A stretch of DNA of 64,000 nucleotides from Serratia symbiotica (Periphyllus acericola) (GTDB lineage Bacteria; Pseudomonadota; Gammaproteobacteria; Enterobacterales; Enterobacteriaceae): positions 558,001 to 622,000 of the forward strand of contig NZ_OZ026452.1 in assembly GCF_964019515.1 (NCBI RefSeq), in the 5' to 3' direction. A program made the translations under genes and the position numbers. The stretch's first letter is position 1. Each line of letters begins with the position of its first letter. The notes under the pieces are model-generated. The model saw only the letters and a list, made by a program, of their open reading frames with translations, had not been told where the DNA came from and did no database searches. Shown one piece after another: positions 20,170-30,654 of the stretch.

Positions 20170-21462
20170 TCACAGATGCGGCGACCAGGCAGGGGATTTG
20201 ACCTGTCCATCAGTTGCCGGAAGACGCGCTTTAAAACGCCCATCAGTTGATACCAGTTGCAACACGGAACCCATACCTTGCATGGAACTATAGATAACCA
20301 TAGTGCCATTTGGCGCAATACTAGGCGTTTCGTCAAGGAGAGTGCCGGTTAATACTTGAACGGCTCCCGAACCAAGATCTTGTTTGGCGATATGCTGAAC
20401 CCCATTATTGGAACTCACCATCACTAGAAATTTACCATCGGAACTGACCTTAGCGTTCTGATTCTGAGAACCTTCCCATGTCAGACGCTGCGATGCTCCG
20501 CCGCTAGCACTGATCTTGTAAACTTGCGGACGGCCCCCCTGATCGGAGGTATAGGCCAGCGTCTGACCATCCGGGAACCAGGCTGGCTCAGTGTCGTTGC
20601 TACGACTATCGGTGATCTGCGTCATTTGGCCAGAATCGAGGTTCATCACGTACAGGTTCAGGCTACCACTCTTGGACAGCGCAAACGCCAGGCGGCTGCC
20701 ATCTGGGGAGAACGCCGGTGCACCGTTGTGACGCGGGAACGCGGCGATCTGGCTGATTGCCCCGTTAGCTAAAGTTTGCACCACCAGCGCCGAGCGGCCG
20801 CTTTCGAAGGTCACATAGGCCAGCTTGCTACCATCCGGTGACCACGCTGGTGACATCAGCGGCTCAGGAGAGCGGTGCACCACAAACTGGTTGTAGCCAT
20901 CATAGTCTGCTACACGCAGTTCGTAGGAAAATTTACCGCCGTTGGTCTGCGCTATGTAGGCGATACGGGTGCGGAAAGCCCCCTTAGTGCCAATCAGCTT
21001 TTCAAATACTTCGTCGCTAGCAGTATGTGCAGAATAACGCAACCATTGTTGGGTCACTTTAAACTGGTTCTGTGCCATTACGCTGCCTGGGGAACCTGAG
21101 GTATCCACCAATTGATAAGAGATCAGGTAACTACCGTCTGCGCCAGGTTGCACCTGGCCGACAACTACAGCATCAATGCCCAGTGCAGTCCAGGCCGCTG
21201 GCGTCACTTCAGATGCGGTGGTGGGTTGCTGAGGAATGCGTGCCACATCAATCGGGTTGAATTTGCCGCTATTGCGCAAGTCTGCGCCGACAATCTTGCC
21301 AATATCTTCTGGAGGCGTGCCAGAACCAGTCCATTTAAACGGCACCACAGCAATCGGACGAGCAGAATCGATCCCTTGGGTGATTTCAATGCGAACTTCT
21401 GCGTGAAGAACGGACGCCCACAGTATTAAAAAGCCTAGCGCTACTCGAAATGCTTGCTTCAT
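20170..21462 (-). CDS. tolB: Tol-Pal system protein TolB
   Basis: TolB is a periplasmic beta-propeller that shuttles between TolA and Pal. I choose ATG 21462 ([21 protein letters not shown]) because it opens a signal peptide, has AAGGGAGA just upstream, and gives 430 aa as in E. coli; an ATG 18 bp earlier lacks this context. After the N-terminal D1 domain ([20 protein letters not shown]) come repeated propeller blades with [28 protein letters not shown] and [14 protein letters not shown]. No lesion is seen. An unusually long 404-bp spacer separates it from tolA. Confidence 0.97.
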   Translation of the reverse strand: MKQAFRVALGFLILWASVLHAEVRIEITQGIDSARPIAVVPFKWTGSGTPPEDIGKIVGADLRNSGKFNPIDVARIPQQPTTASEVTPAAWTALGIDAVVVGQVQPGADGSYLISYQLVDTSGSPGSVMAQNQFKVTQQWLRYSAHTASDEVFEKLIGTKGAFRTRIAYIAQTNGGKFSYELRVADYDGYNQFVVHRSPEPLMSPAWSPDGSKLAYVTFESGRSALVVQTLANGAISQIAAFPRHNGAPAFSPDGSRLAFALSKSGSLNLYVMNLDSGQMTQITDSRSNDTEPAWFPDGQTLAYTSDQGGRPQVYKISASGGASQRLTWEGSQNQNAKVSSDGKFLVMVSSNNGVQHIAKQDLGSGAVQVLTGTLLDETPSIAPNGTMVIYSSMQGMGSVLQLVSTDGRFKARLPATDGQVKSPAWSPHL

Positions 21463-21866
21463 CTCATCTCCCTTATCCAAGCAGAATGCCTACGATAAAT
21501 TAGCAGAATTTTAATAATCCAACACAAACAAAGCTGCATAATCTCTATTGGTTACCTTATTGGTTACCTTTAGTCAGTGTTCCGTCATTGACTCTGGGCA
21601 CAATAGCAAACCCAAAAGCTAGTAATCAAGGCAAAAGGGCGGGCCTATGTCCAAAAGCGATAACACCGAGTACTGGATTTTAGGACGAGACCAGAACGGC
21701 TTAGAGCCATTGTGGGCGCGTTTCTAAGTGACGATTCGCTGATTTGGCCCACCAACCTTCCTGGCCCGCGCCTTGCTGCGCGTGAAAATGACCACCAGCG
21801 GCGCTCAAGGGCGATTGAGGGACACAGCCTAGTATATCCCTATAGCATCGCTGTGTTAATCGAGCG
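21463..21866. other. Long tolA-tolB spacer, no gene recognised
   Basis: The spacer is 404 bp, about three times that of E. coli. It contains a tandem TTGGTTACCTTA / TTGGTTACCTTT at about 21548-21574. Other frames are short and unlike anything I know. It may hold the tolB promoter and an old repeat insertion. No terminator-like hairpin stands out. Confidence 0.4.
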
Positions 21867-22823
21867 TTATTGCGGCTTAAATCCCAGTGTAAAATTTTTA
21901 AAATGCTGATAAACGGCATCGCTTGGCGGTTTAGGCATCTGTGCCAGCTTAGCAGCATAGACTGCCGCCTGACAAAGCGCTGGATCGCCGCCTACCTCCT
22001 GCACGCTGATCAGCAAGCCATCCAGTGCCAGCTTGATGCGCAGATCACAGGTTTTGCCGGTGAATGAACCGGGGTCATAAAACTTGCTTTGGATCGCACC
22101 CTGAATCTGCCTCATATAACTGTTGATATACGCACGGCTGGCCCCTGCGGCCTTGGCATTACCCTGCCCCGCAGGCTTGCCTTCCCCCTTCTGTTTGCCC
22201 CCACCTTCAGGCGCGTTTTTACCGTCCAACAGGCCATCAAACAGATCATCGACTTCCGCGGACTGCTTTGCGGCAGCAGCTTTCTTCTTGGCTTGCGCTG
22301 CGGCTTTTTGTTCCGCGGCGTTCTTGGCTTCTTCCGCCCGTTTCCTGGCTTCGGCTTTCTTCTGCGCCTCGGCCTGCGCTATGGCAAGTTTATCAGCCTC
22401 TGCTTTGGCTTTCGCCGCTGCGGCTTCCGCTGATTTCTGCTGTTCCGCCAGCATTTTGGCCTGCTGCGCGGTTTTTTCTTGCATCGTCAGACGTTCTTTT
22501 TCTAGCGCTTTCAGGCGTTGCTGCTCCCCCGCCTGCTTCTGTTTAAGTTCTTCGGCCTGCTGCTGCGCTTTTTTCTGACGCAGTTTCTCGGCACGCTGTG
22601 CGTCATTGCTCTGCTGCTGCTGGCGGTTGTATTGCTCCAACACGGCACTAGGAACGACCATTACCGCGCCGACAACGGAACCATCAACGCCACCGCCGCC
22701 AGCACTCATGATGGTTTCCTGCAACGATCCCCAAATCAGAAGGGCAATCAGTATCAAATGCAGCACGACCGAAACAATAACGGCACGATTAAGCTTATCG
22801 TTTTGTTCAGTTGCCTTTACCAA
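21867..22823 (-). CDS. tolA: Tol-Pal system protein TolA (short coiled-coil domain)
   Basis: TolA spans from the inner membrane to the outer membrane and is energised by TolQR. The start MVKATEQNDKLNRAVIVSVV leads into one transmembrane helix (residues about 13-33). Domain II is a long Ala/Lys/Glu/Gln helix (AEEAKNAAEQKAAAQAKKKA and similar). Domain III at the C-terminus includes YMRQIQGAIQSKFYDPGSFT and GKTCDLRIKLALDGLLISV. At 318 aa it is about 100 residues shorter than E. coli TolA (421), all in domain II. The frame is open throughout, so I think it is functional. It follows tolR by 77 bp. Confidence 0.95.
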   Translation of the reverse strand: MVKATEQNDKLNRAVIVSVVLHLILIALLIWGSLQETIMSAGGGGVDGSVVGAVMVVPSAVLEQYNRQQQQSNDAQRAEKLRQKKAQQQAEELKQKQAGEQQRLKALEKERLTMQEKTAQQAKMLAEQQKSAEAAAAKAKAEADKLAIAQAEAQKKAEARKRAEEAKNAAEQKAAAQAKKKAAAAKQSAEVDDLFDGLLDGKNAPEGGGKQKGEGKPAGQGNAKAAGASRAYINSYMRQIQGAIQSKFYDPGSFTGKTCDLRIKLALDGLLISVQEVGGDPALCQAAVYAAKLAQMPKPPSDAVYQHFKNFTLGFKPQ

Positions 22824-22900
22824 AATAAGTTCCTAAAACGGCTGTTGCTTATACGGGGTTCCTGAGCCACAGCACAGGAACCAGGTGCCATACGTTACGA

Positions 22901-23329
22901 TCAAATTGGCTGAGTCATCAGCCCAACGGACGTTACACCCGCCTGATGGAGAATATTCAATGCCTTAATAATTTCATCATAAGGAACATCCTGCGCACCG
23001 CCGATTAAAAAGACCGTTTTCGGATTGGCTACCAAGCGTGATTTGGCTTTGGCTGCCACCTGCTCTGGTGGCAGCAATGCCATACGCTGGTGATCCATCA
23101 CCAGGGTGTATTGACCCACACCGGAAACTTCAAGGATCACCGGCAGATTATCAGCGCTGGACACGGTTTTGGAATCAGCGGCATCCGGTAGTTCAACTTC
23201 CACGCTCTGCGTGATAATTGGCGCGGTTGCCATAAAGATCAGCAGCAGCACCAACAGCACATCAAGCAGAGGAACGATGTTAATTTCGGACTTCAGTTCA
23301 CGCCGATGGCGTCCAGGTATTCTCGCCAT
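22901..23329 (-). CDS. tolR: Tol-Pal system protein TolR
   Basis: TolR forms the proton-driven motor with TolQ and is related to ExbD and MotB. It is 142 aa, as in E. coli. One transmembrane helix holds the essential Asp: INIVPLLDVLLVLLLIFMAT (Asp about residue 23). The periplasmic domain ends QAGVTSVGLMTQPI. It starts 12 bp after tolQ. Confidence 0.97.
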   Translation of the reverse strand: MARIPGRHRRELKSEINIVPLLDVLLVLLLIFMATAPIITQSVEVELPDAADSKTVSSADNLPVILEVSGVGQYTLVMDHQRMALLPPEQVAAKAKSRLVANPKTVFLIGGAQDVPYDEIIKALNILHQAGVTSVGLMTQPI

Positions 23330-23341
23330 GCTGCCCCCTAC

Positions 23342-24025
23342 TTATTTGCTGTCGCTGGAGAAGGCATGACGGTGGAGAATAGCGGTAAACTCTTCCATAA
23401 AGTTGCCGTAATTTTGCTCAAGTTTGTTGACAAGTTGATTGAGGCGGTTATAGGCCATCACAGCTGGGATCGCAGCGAAAAGTCCGATTGCGGTGGAGAT
23501 CAACGCTTCGGCAATACCCGGTGCCACCATCTGCAACGTAGCCTGCTTCACCGCACCCAGTACGATAAAGGCGTGCATGATCCCCCACACGGTGCCAAAC
23601 AGACCAATATACGGGCTGATCGAACCAACGGTGCCGAGGAACGAAATATGGTTTTCCAACGCTTCCAGCTCGCGGTTCATTGAGATGTGCATCGCTCGCG
23701 ATGCCCCTTCAATAACCGACTCCGGCTCATGATTATTGGCACGGTGCAAACGGGCGAACTCTTTAAAACCCGCATAGAAGATCTGTTCTGAGCCAGTCAA
23801 GCTATCGCGACGCGCCTGGCTCTCATGGTATAGACGGGAAAGCTCGACACCAGACCAGAATTTGTCTTCAAAGGCCTCGGCGTCGCGCGTTGCCACATTG
23901 AGGATGCGCGTGCGCTGGATGATGATCGCCCAAGAGGCTACCGATAAGCATATTAAAATCAGCATGATAAGCTTAACCAGTAGGCTCGCTTTCAAGAATA
24001 AATCTAGGATGTTCATGTCAGTCAC
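23342..24025 (-). CDS. tolQ: Tol-Pal system protein TolQ
   Basis: TolQ is the multi-pass inner-membrane motor component, related to ExbB and MotA. The product is 227 aa (E. coli 230), with three hydrophobic helices; the second and third include [20 protein letters not shown] and [20 protein letters not shown]. It overlaps ybgC by 8 bp at the start, the usual coupling in this operon. No lesion is seen. Confidence 0.97.
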   Translation of the reverse strand: MTDMNILDLFLKASLLVKLIMLILICLSVASWAIIIQRTRILNVATRDAEAFEDKFWSGVELSRLYHESQARRDSLTGSEQIFYAGFKEFARLHRANNHEPESVIEGASRAMHISMNRELEALENHISFLGTVGSISPYIGLFGTVWGIMHAFIVLGAVKQATLQMVAPGIAEALISTAIGLFAAIPAVMAYNRLNQLVNKLEQNYGNFMEEFTAILHRHAFSSDSK

Positions 24026-24425
24026 TGCTTAACTCCGCGACAATAGACTTAGGAAGCGCTATTGGCTTCATTAGGTGTAGATCAAAACATGCAATCAATA
24101 AATTGGCTTGGCTCAGCAGAGTTCCGTCTGAGTTGACAATGCATTGAGCAAACATGAGAGCAGCCGCGCGGATAACAGTGATTTCACTCTGCACTTCCAG
24201 TTGTTCGTCGAGACGAGCCGGAGCCAGGTAATCCACCGCCATACGCTGGACAACGATAGCGACATGTTGATTGAGCAGTTGCTGTTGATGAAATTTATGC
24301 TGACGCAGCATCTCAGTGCGCGCTCTTTCAAAAAAAGCGACATAACGGGCGTGATAGACCACACCACTGACATCGGTATCCTCGTAGTAAACACGAACCG
24401 GCCATCGAAACAACTTATTACTCAC
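24018..24425 (-). CDS. ybgC: Acyl-CoA thioesterase YbgC
   Basis: YbgC is a cytoplasmic hot-dog-fold thioesterase that heads the tol-pal operon and binds acyl carrier protein. The 135-aa product has the family motif [20 protein letters not shown] with the catalytic Asp, followed by [11 protein letters not shown]. It overlaps tolQ by 8 bp. About 135 bp upstream lies the truncated ybgE. Confidence 0.96.
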   Translation of the reverse strand: MSNKLFRWPVRVYYEDTDVSGVVYHARYVAFFERARTEMLRQHKFHQQQLLNQHVAIVVQRMAVDYLAPARLDEQLEVQSEITVIRAAALMFAQCIVNSDGTLLSQANLLIACFDLHLMKPIALPKSIVAELSSD

Positions 24426-24560
24426 TCTGACTCTATTTCCCGATAATGCGATTTAACGCTATTACTATACGCAAGTCGGATCGGGTTGGAAATGGGGGTG
24501 AGTTATAATGAAAATAATTATGGGCTGCATTAGCCCCATCACATAGTGATATCACGGAGA

Positions 24561-24779
24561 TTATAAAGAAACGTAAAGTAATCCTGCGTCCAAAACCACA
24601 ATGGCAGGAAGTGGCGCGAAAAGAGCGCGCCAGAAATTACGCTGCGGCCGAAAGCCGAAGCCATGGATCACGCCGGTATACACTGCCCAAATAAGCAGCA
24701 GCCCTTGCCAAATCTCCAGCGAGCTGGTTTTAGCGTCAAAACGCGTTGGTTGCCAAAAGATGCAACCCGCCAAAATATA
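24561..24779 (-). pseudogene. ybgE: ybgE, N-terminus lost at a rearrangement joint
   Basis: The minus strand reads ILAGCIFWQPTRFDAKTSSL and EIWQGLLLIWAVYTGVIHGF then GFRPQRNFW, the membrane protein YbgE of the cydAB-cydX-ybgE operon (E. coli 97 aa). About 25 N-terminal residues are missing. The frame is replaced at 24771-24780 by seqA on the other strand. cydA and cydB, which should lie upstream, are absent here. Confidence 0.88.
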
Positions 24780-25234
24780 GGTGAAAGCGCGTCCGATATT
24801 TTACGCCGCATGCTGAAATTTACCGCCATGTAACCGTTGGCGACTGTCAGCCCGCGAAAAAAAGTGTTGCCTGCGCCACTTGCGTCTGATCGCGTGCGTG
24901 CCATCCGTGAACTGCTACTTTTGGATGAGTATGCCAACAGAGTAAGGCCATTGAGCGTTTTATTTTGGTGCTCTCCACGCTTTATAACCTTGATGCCGCG
25001 AGTTTTTCCGCCGCCACCGATGCGTTGCATGCCCGTACCCGTCTTTATTTCGCCAGCGAGCAGCATACCCTGCTTGCTAACGGCAGGCATACCAAGCCGA
25101 AACACGTTCCAGGCACCCCTTATTGGGTGATCACCAATACCAATACTGGTCGCCAGCGCAGTATGATCGAAAACATTATGCGCGCCATGCAGTTCTCGGC
25201 AGAACTGACGGAGAAGGTTTGCGGAACCATCTGA
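24771..25234 (+). pseudogene. seqA: Decayed seqA, N-terminus lost
   Basis: SeqA binds hemimethylated GATC sites and blocks re-initiation at oriC. The plus strand reads NIGESASDILRRMLKFTAM then TAA. Other frames give [53 protein letters not shown] and, at the end, [13 protein letters not shown] before TGA. The first ~20 residues are absent because the sequence abuts ybgE at 24771-24780. With a nonsense codon and frameshifts it is dead. It lies directly before pgm, the ancestral seqA-pgm order. Confidence 0.93.
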
Positions 25235-25266
25235 CACTAGCCAACAGTGATAGGAAGGATATGTCG

Positions 25267-26898
25267 ATGGCAAATAATCCACGTGCCGGGCAACCCGCCC
25301 AGCAAAACGATTTGATCAACGTAGCTCAGTTGATATCGCAGTACTACGTGCTGCTGCCAGAGGTAGGCAACGTTGCCCATGCGGTGAAATTCGGTACATC
25401 CGGCCACCGGAGTAGTGTGCAATGCGCCACAGCTTTAACGAAGCGCACATCCTCGCCATTGCTCAGGCGATCGCTGAAGTCCGCCATCAGCAGGGGGTGA
25501 CTTGCCCTTGCTACGTAGGCAAGGATATCCATGCGCTGTCAGAATCGACCGTTATTTCGGTGCTGGAAGTCCTCACTGCCAACGGTATTGATGTGATCGT
25601 GCAGGAAAATAACGGTTTTACGCCTACGCGGTCAGTATCGCACGCTATCCTATGCCATAACCGTCAGGGTGGGGCGCAGGTGGATAGTATCGTCATCACA
25701 CGCTCCTATAATCCACCGGAAGCCGACGGAATCAAGTACAACCCGCCGAATGGCGGCCCGGCCGACACCTACCTGACCGAGCTGATCGAAAAACGCGCAA
25801 ATAAACTGTGGGCGCAGTGCTTGAAGGGCATGCAGCGTCAGTCTTTGGATAAGGCTTGGCATAGCGGTCATTTGCATACTAAAGATCTGGTGCAGCCATA
25901 CATTACAGGGCTGGTGGATGTGGTTGACATGGCGGCCATTTAAGTTGGGGGTTGAGCCACTCAGCGATTCAGGCATTGCCGACTGGCAGCGCATGGCCGA
26001 GCATTACAAGCTGGATCTGACGTTGGTGAATGACTCTATCGATCAGACTTTCCGTTTTATGCATCTGGATCATGATGGCATCATCCGCATGGACTGCTCG
26101 TCCGAGTCAGCGATGGCCGGTCTGCTCGCACTGCTCGGCAAATTCGATCTGGCGTTCGCCAACGATCCAGATTACGACCGCCACGGCATAGTGACGCCAC
26201 AAGGTTTAATGAACCCTAACCATTATCTTGCGGTGGCCATCAACTATTTACTCCAGCATCGTCCGCAATGGGGCGCTGATGTGGCGGTAGGCAAAACGTT
26301 GGTTTCCAGTGTGATGATTGACCGCGTAGTCGCCGATCTGGGCCGAAAAATGATGGAAGTGCAGGTCGGATTTAAATGGTTTGTTGATGGTTTTTTCGAC
26401 GGTAGCCTGGGATTTGGCGGAGAAGAAAGTGCCGGGTCCTCGTTTCTGCGCTTTGACGGCATGCCATGGTCGACTGAAAAAGACGGTATTATCATGTGCC
26501 TGCTGGCGGTGGAAATCACGGCGGTGACCGGCAAAAATCCTCAGCAGCATTACGATGGTCTGGTCAAGCGCTTTGGTGCATGAAGCTACAACCGTATTCA
26601 GGCTCAGGCTAGCGATGCTCAGAAAGCCGCGTTATCCAAGCTGGCGCCGGACAGGGTTAAGGCCAGCATGCTGGGGGGAGATCCGATCACTGATCACTTG
26701 ACTATCGCACCAGGTAACGGGGCACCGATCGGTGCCCCGAAAGTGATGACCGACAACGGTTGGTTCGCCGTTCGCCCTTCAGGTACTGAAGAAGCCTACA
26801 AGATCTATTGCGAAAGCATCCTGGGTGCTGAACACCGTGAGAAGATCGAGCATGAAGCGGTAGAAATCTTCGCTGAAGTGCTAGCATCTGCCAAATAA
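25267..26898 (+). pseudogene. pgm: Decayed pgm (phosphoglucomutase)
   Basis: Pgm interconverts glucose-1- and glucose-6-phosphate. From ATG 25267 it reads [20 protein letters not shown] to [11 protein letters not shown], then shifts frame to [23 protein letters not shown] interrupts VDMAAI at 25941-25943 and the next part, [20 protein letters not shown] and [18 protein letters not shown], is in a new register until TGA at 26581-26583. The end, [20 protein letters not shown], is readable. The phosphoserine loop TPSHNPP has become TRSYNPP. E. coli Pgm is 546 aa. It is dead by frameshifts, stops and a damaged active site. Confidence 0.96.
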
Positions 26899-27089
26899 TC
26901 TCCTTCTATTGATGTGATAAAAGACGCTGTTTTCTCAGCGCTTTCTTATGCCTACCACCATGCAATGAGACTCAGGTTGCCACTTATGAATACCTCAAAG
27001 CTATGGTTTTTGTCTTATAGAGGCAAGGTAGTATTCTGCAAGCCCCTCTTCTACACTTCTACCATCATCCAGCACAGTAGGAGAGCACG

Positions 27090-28029
27090 ATGAGCGATAA
27101 GATCCCACTAGGCATCAGCGCCTGCATACTCGGCGATGCGGTGCGTTTTAATGGCGGCCACAAGCGCTTGGCTTTTGCGGTAGAGGAACTGGCCCCTTAT
27201 GTGCGTTTTGAGGCTATCTGCCCGGAAACGGCGATTGGCCTGCCGACGTAGCGGACATCGCTGCGTTACAGCAACGATGCCAGCGTCGATCTGGCCGATA
27301 ATATGCAGCAATTCGCCGGACGGTAAGTAGCAGCATTGCAGCATTTGTGCGGCTATATCGTTTGTGCCAAATCCCCCAGTTGCGGCATGGCGCGGGTTCG
27401 GGTTTACAGAGAGGACGGTAAAGACTCGCGCAAAAAATGGCATTGGGCTATTCACCGCTGAACTTCTGAGTCAAATGCCATGGCTGCCAGTGGAAGAAAA
27501 TGGTCGACTGAATGATGTAACGCTGCGGAAAAACTTTATCGAACGAGTCTATGCACTGTATGACCTGAATATGCTATGGCACAAAGGGCTGACCCGTGGC
27601 GGTTTGATCGCCTTCCATAGCCGCTACAAGCTGTCGCTGTTGGCGCATTCGCAGTCCCAGTATCGCCAGCTTGGACGCTTTGTCGCTGGTATTGGTGAAT
27701 GGGATTCGCTGGAGGCGTTCGCGGTTGAATACCGCCGTCGCCTGCGGGCGTTGCTGGCACTCAAGGCGACACGGCGTAATCACACCAACGTGTTGATACA
27801 TGTACAGGGTTATTTTCGCCAGCAACTGAATGCCGCTCAACGGTGCGAACTGGCGCAATTAATCGACCGCTATCGGCAGGGCATGCAGCCATTGCTAGCA
27901 CCGATCGCGCTGCTCAAACATTATATGGCTGAATACCCAGATAGCTATCTGGCGGATCAACGCTATTTCGACCCTTACCCTGAGGCGTTGCGTCTGCGTT
28001 ACGGCCATGATTCACAAGTAGCTTTATGA
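27090..28029 (+). pseudogene. ybgA: Decayed ybgA (DUF523-DUF1722 protein)
   Basis: From ATG 27090 it reads MSDKIPLGISACILGDAVRF then GGHKRLAFAVEEL, a DUF523 start, until TAG after IGLPT at 27249-27251. A second TAG follows AGR, and a frameshift comes near GMARVRVY. The DUF1722 part (from NFIERVYALYDLNMLWHKGL to YLADQRYFDPYPEALRL) is open to TGA 28027-28029. The phrB start follows immediately, the usual ybgA-phr coupling. Confidence 0.92.
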
Positions 28030-29455
28030 ATGATCACACACTTGGTATGGTTGCGTAATGATCTACGTATCACTGATAACAAAGCACTGCATGCTGCCTA
28101 CAACGAGCCTGATGCTAGGGTTTTGGCGGTGTTTATTACCACCCCGCAACAATGGCATCGGCATGGCACCTCGCCAGGCGGCACTGATCCACGCTAGCCT
28201 GAAGCAGTTGCAACAGGCACTGGCGCAAAAAGGCATTCCGCTGTATTGCCATCAGTGCGATGACTTTGCGGCTTCGATTGACTGGCTGACGGACTACTGC
28301 GCGCAAAGCAGCAGGTAGCGGTGTTGTTTTACAATCGGCAGTATGAGCTAAATGAATGGCGGCGCGATCAACAAGTGGAACAGCGCCTGGCTGGCCGGGT
28401 GCGCTGCCAGCATTTCGATGAAAGTCTGCTGTTACCACCTGGGAGCGTGAAAACCAGCAGTGGCGAAATGTATAAAGTTTACACGCCGTTCCGTAACGCT
28501 TTTATCCGTCGCTTGACCGAATCTGACGTGCGTTGCCTGCCGACACTATAACCACGCGCTGGTGCTTTGCCAATACCGGATGCGCCTCCAGCGTTTAAGT
28601 ACCGGTCTGCCGAGCCAGGGGAGGATTTCCCTGCTGGCGAACAGGCGGCGCTACAGCGGCTGCGGGCTTTCTGCAGCCAGCAGGTGCAGGATTATTTTAC
28701 CCAGCGCGACCTGCCGGCTATTGCGGGCACCAGTAGCCTATCGCCCTATCTGGCGATTGGCACACTATGTCCTTGACAATGCTTCAATCGGCTGTGTGCT
28801 GAGCATCCTTCGGTATTGGAAGAACGTGAAAGCAGCGCTTTCGGCTGGCTCAATGAGCTGATCTGGCGTGAGTTTTATCGGCATCTGATGGCGGCTTATC
28901 CGGCATTATGCAGATATCGGCCCTTATATCGCGTGGACAGATAATGTACGCTGGCGGAACGATGAATCACTGCTTAAAGCTTGGCAACGGGGGGGAACGG
29001 GCTATCCGATCGTCGATGCAGCCATGCGCCAACTGAATAATACCGGTTGGATGCACAATAGGTTGCGGATGATAAGCGCCAGTTTTTTGGTGAAGGATTT
29101 GCTGATCGACTGGCGCGCCGGTGAGCGTTATTTTATATGGCAATTGATGGACGGCGATTTGGCGGCCAATAACGGCGGCTGGCAATGGGTGGCTTCTACC
29201 GGCACCGATGCTGCCCCCTATTTCCGCATTTTTAATTCGACCAGCCAGAGTGAACGATTTGATACACAAGGCAAATTTATCCGTAAATGGTTGCCTGAAC
29301 TGGCAGATGTGCCGGACAATGACATTCATCAACCCCACCTTTGGGCACAGAAGCAGCAGCTTGTGCTGAATTATCCACTGCCAGTGGTCGATCATCGGCA
29401 GGCTCGCCTGGAGACTCTGGCGGCTTTTGAGGCGGTGAAACAGGGAGGATCTTAG
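28030..29455 (+). pseudogene. phrB: Decayed phrB (deoxyribodipyrimidine photolyase)
   Basis: PhrB repairs UV pyrimidine dimers using light. From ATG 28030 it reads MITHLVWLRNDLRITDNKAL, then shifts frame to SPRQAALIHASLKQLQQALA. Stops and shifts separate later parts: MYKVYTPFRNAFIRRLTE, AIAGTSSLSPYLAIGTL, LNELIWREFYRHLMAAYPAL and the FAD-binding end TGYPIVDAAMRQLNNTGWMH then DLAANNGGWQWVASTGTDAA. E. coli PhrB is 472 aa. At least four lesions are seen. dtpD, which follows in E. coli, is absent. Confidence 0.95.
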
Positions 29456-29634
29456 GGTAATGGCAAGGCGCGCTGAAAGATTCTCCGGTATTTATCGGTT
29501 ATATCAAGCTCAGTTTGGAACAAGGTGAAGGTATGCGCTGCACTATTAAAGCAAGGCAACGATCTGGGGGATAGGGACGTTGTCTTGATTGCGTAAGGTG
29601 GCCATCAGACATTTACCTATGAAGAGAGAAGATT

Positions 29635-30378
29635 ATGCGTAACCTCGATCTGGAAAATCTGATCAACAGCGAGCTAAATACGGCGGCGTTTCAGGACGAT
29701 GGGCCTAATGGACTGCAAGTGGAAGGGCGTGCGCATGTACAACGTATCGTCACGGGGGTCACTGCCTGCCAGGCGTTGTTGGACGCGGCGCTGGAACAGC
29801 AGGCTGACGCTATTATTGTACATCATGGTTATTTCTGGAAAAACGAAGCGCCAGTGGTGTGTGGCATGAAGCGCAATCGGCTGAAAACGTTGCTAACCAA
29901 TGACATTAATCTGTATGGTTACCATCTGCCGCTCGACGCGCATTCGGTGCTGGGAAACAACTCACAGTTAGCGCAAGCGCTCGGCATCCGGGTGATTGGC
30001 GAGGTGGAACCGCTGGTGCCGCACGGCGAGTTTGACCAGCCACTGACTGGCACTGAATTGCAACAGCGCATCGAAAACTGTCTGGGTCGTAGCGTGCTGT
30101 ATTGTGGCGATAATGCGCCAGAGCATATCCGCCGCGTGGCCTGGTGTACCGGCGGTGGCCAGGGTTTTATCGACAGCGCGGCACGTTTTGGCGTCGACGC
30201 CTTTATCAGTGGTGAAGTATCGGAGCAGACCATTCACAGCGCACGGGAAATGGGGGTTAACTTCTTCGCCGCTGGCCACCATGCTACCGAACGCGGCGGT
30301 GTTAAAGCGTTGGGCGAATGGTTGGCGCAGCAGCACGGCTTTAGCGTGACCTTCATCGATATCCCTAATCCCGCCTGA
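29635..30378 (+). CDS. ybgI: Nif3-family metal-binding protein YbgI
   Basis: YbgI belongs to the Nif3/DUF34 family, which forms a toroidal hexamer with a di-metal centre; its reaction is not firmly established. The 247-aa product matches E. coli YbgI in length. Metal ligands are in IVHHGYFWKNE and GHHATERGGVKALGEWL, with GYHLPLDAHSVLGNNSQLA between them. The start has AAGAGAGAAG upstream. It is intact between the dead phrB and a nei scrap, so selection seems to hold it. Confidence 0.95.
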   Translation: MRNLDLENLINSELNTAAFQDDGPNGLQVEGRAHVQRIVTGVTACQALLDAALEQQADAIIVHHGYFWKNEAPVVCGMKRNRLKTLLTNDINLYGYHLPLDAHSVLGNNSQLAQALGIRVIGEVEPLVPHGEFDQPLTGTELQQRIENCLGRSVLYCGDNAPEHIRRVAWCTGGGQGFIDSAARFGVDAFISGEVSEQTIHSAREMGVNFFAAGHHATERGGVKALGEWLAQQHGFSVTFIDIPNPA

Positions 30379-30411
30379 TGTCTCTTCTCATGACGCCGCC
30401 CGGTTTCACCG

Positions 30412-30476
30412 CCGGTTGTTGCGCGCTGTCCGTGTGCAAACTGGCGGTAACAATGTACGCCTACTGGGATAGGCTC
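30412..30476. repeat. MITE-like repeat, right-end fragment
   Basis: This 65-bp piece matches the right half of the repeat: GTTGCGCGCTGTCCGTG, GGCGGTAACAATGTACGCC and TACTGGGATAGGCTC, followed by TTA 30477-30479. The left half is missing. It separates ybgI from the nei scrap. Confidence 0.8.
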
Positions 30477-30481
30477 TTAGC

Positions 30482-30654
30482 GCGACCTGCGGGTGTGGCT
30501 GGAAACCGCCCAGAGTGCCATTTTGCTCTATAGTACCTCGGATATCACCCTGGTGCCGAGTTTACTGGCCCCCTTGCCTTGCTTGTCAGACATATGCAAA
30601 AGAATGCCGTCCAATCGGGCGGCGCTGTGCGGCATTAGCCAGGGTAAAGCCGCA
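30482..30654 (+). pseudogene. nei: Scrap of nei (endonuclease VIII)
   Basis: The plus strand reads LRVWLETAQSAILLYSTSDI, close to E. coli Nei residues [20 protein letters not shown]. Homology fades within 30 codons. Nei removes oxidised pyrimidines from DNA. In E. coli nei lies between the ybgI-pxpBC genes and gltA, so the position fits. pxpB and pxpC are absent. Confidence 0.65.

Noticed and set aside
22123..22578. Long Ala/Ser/Phe-rich plus-strand frames opposite tolA
   Set aside because: They come from the low-complexity Ala/Lys/Gln codons of TolA domain II read on the other strand.
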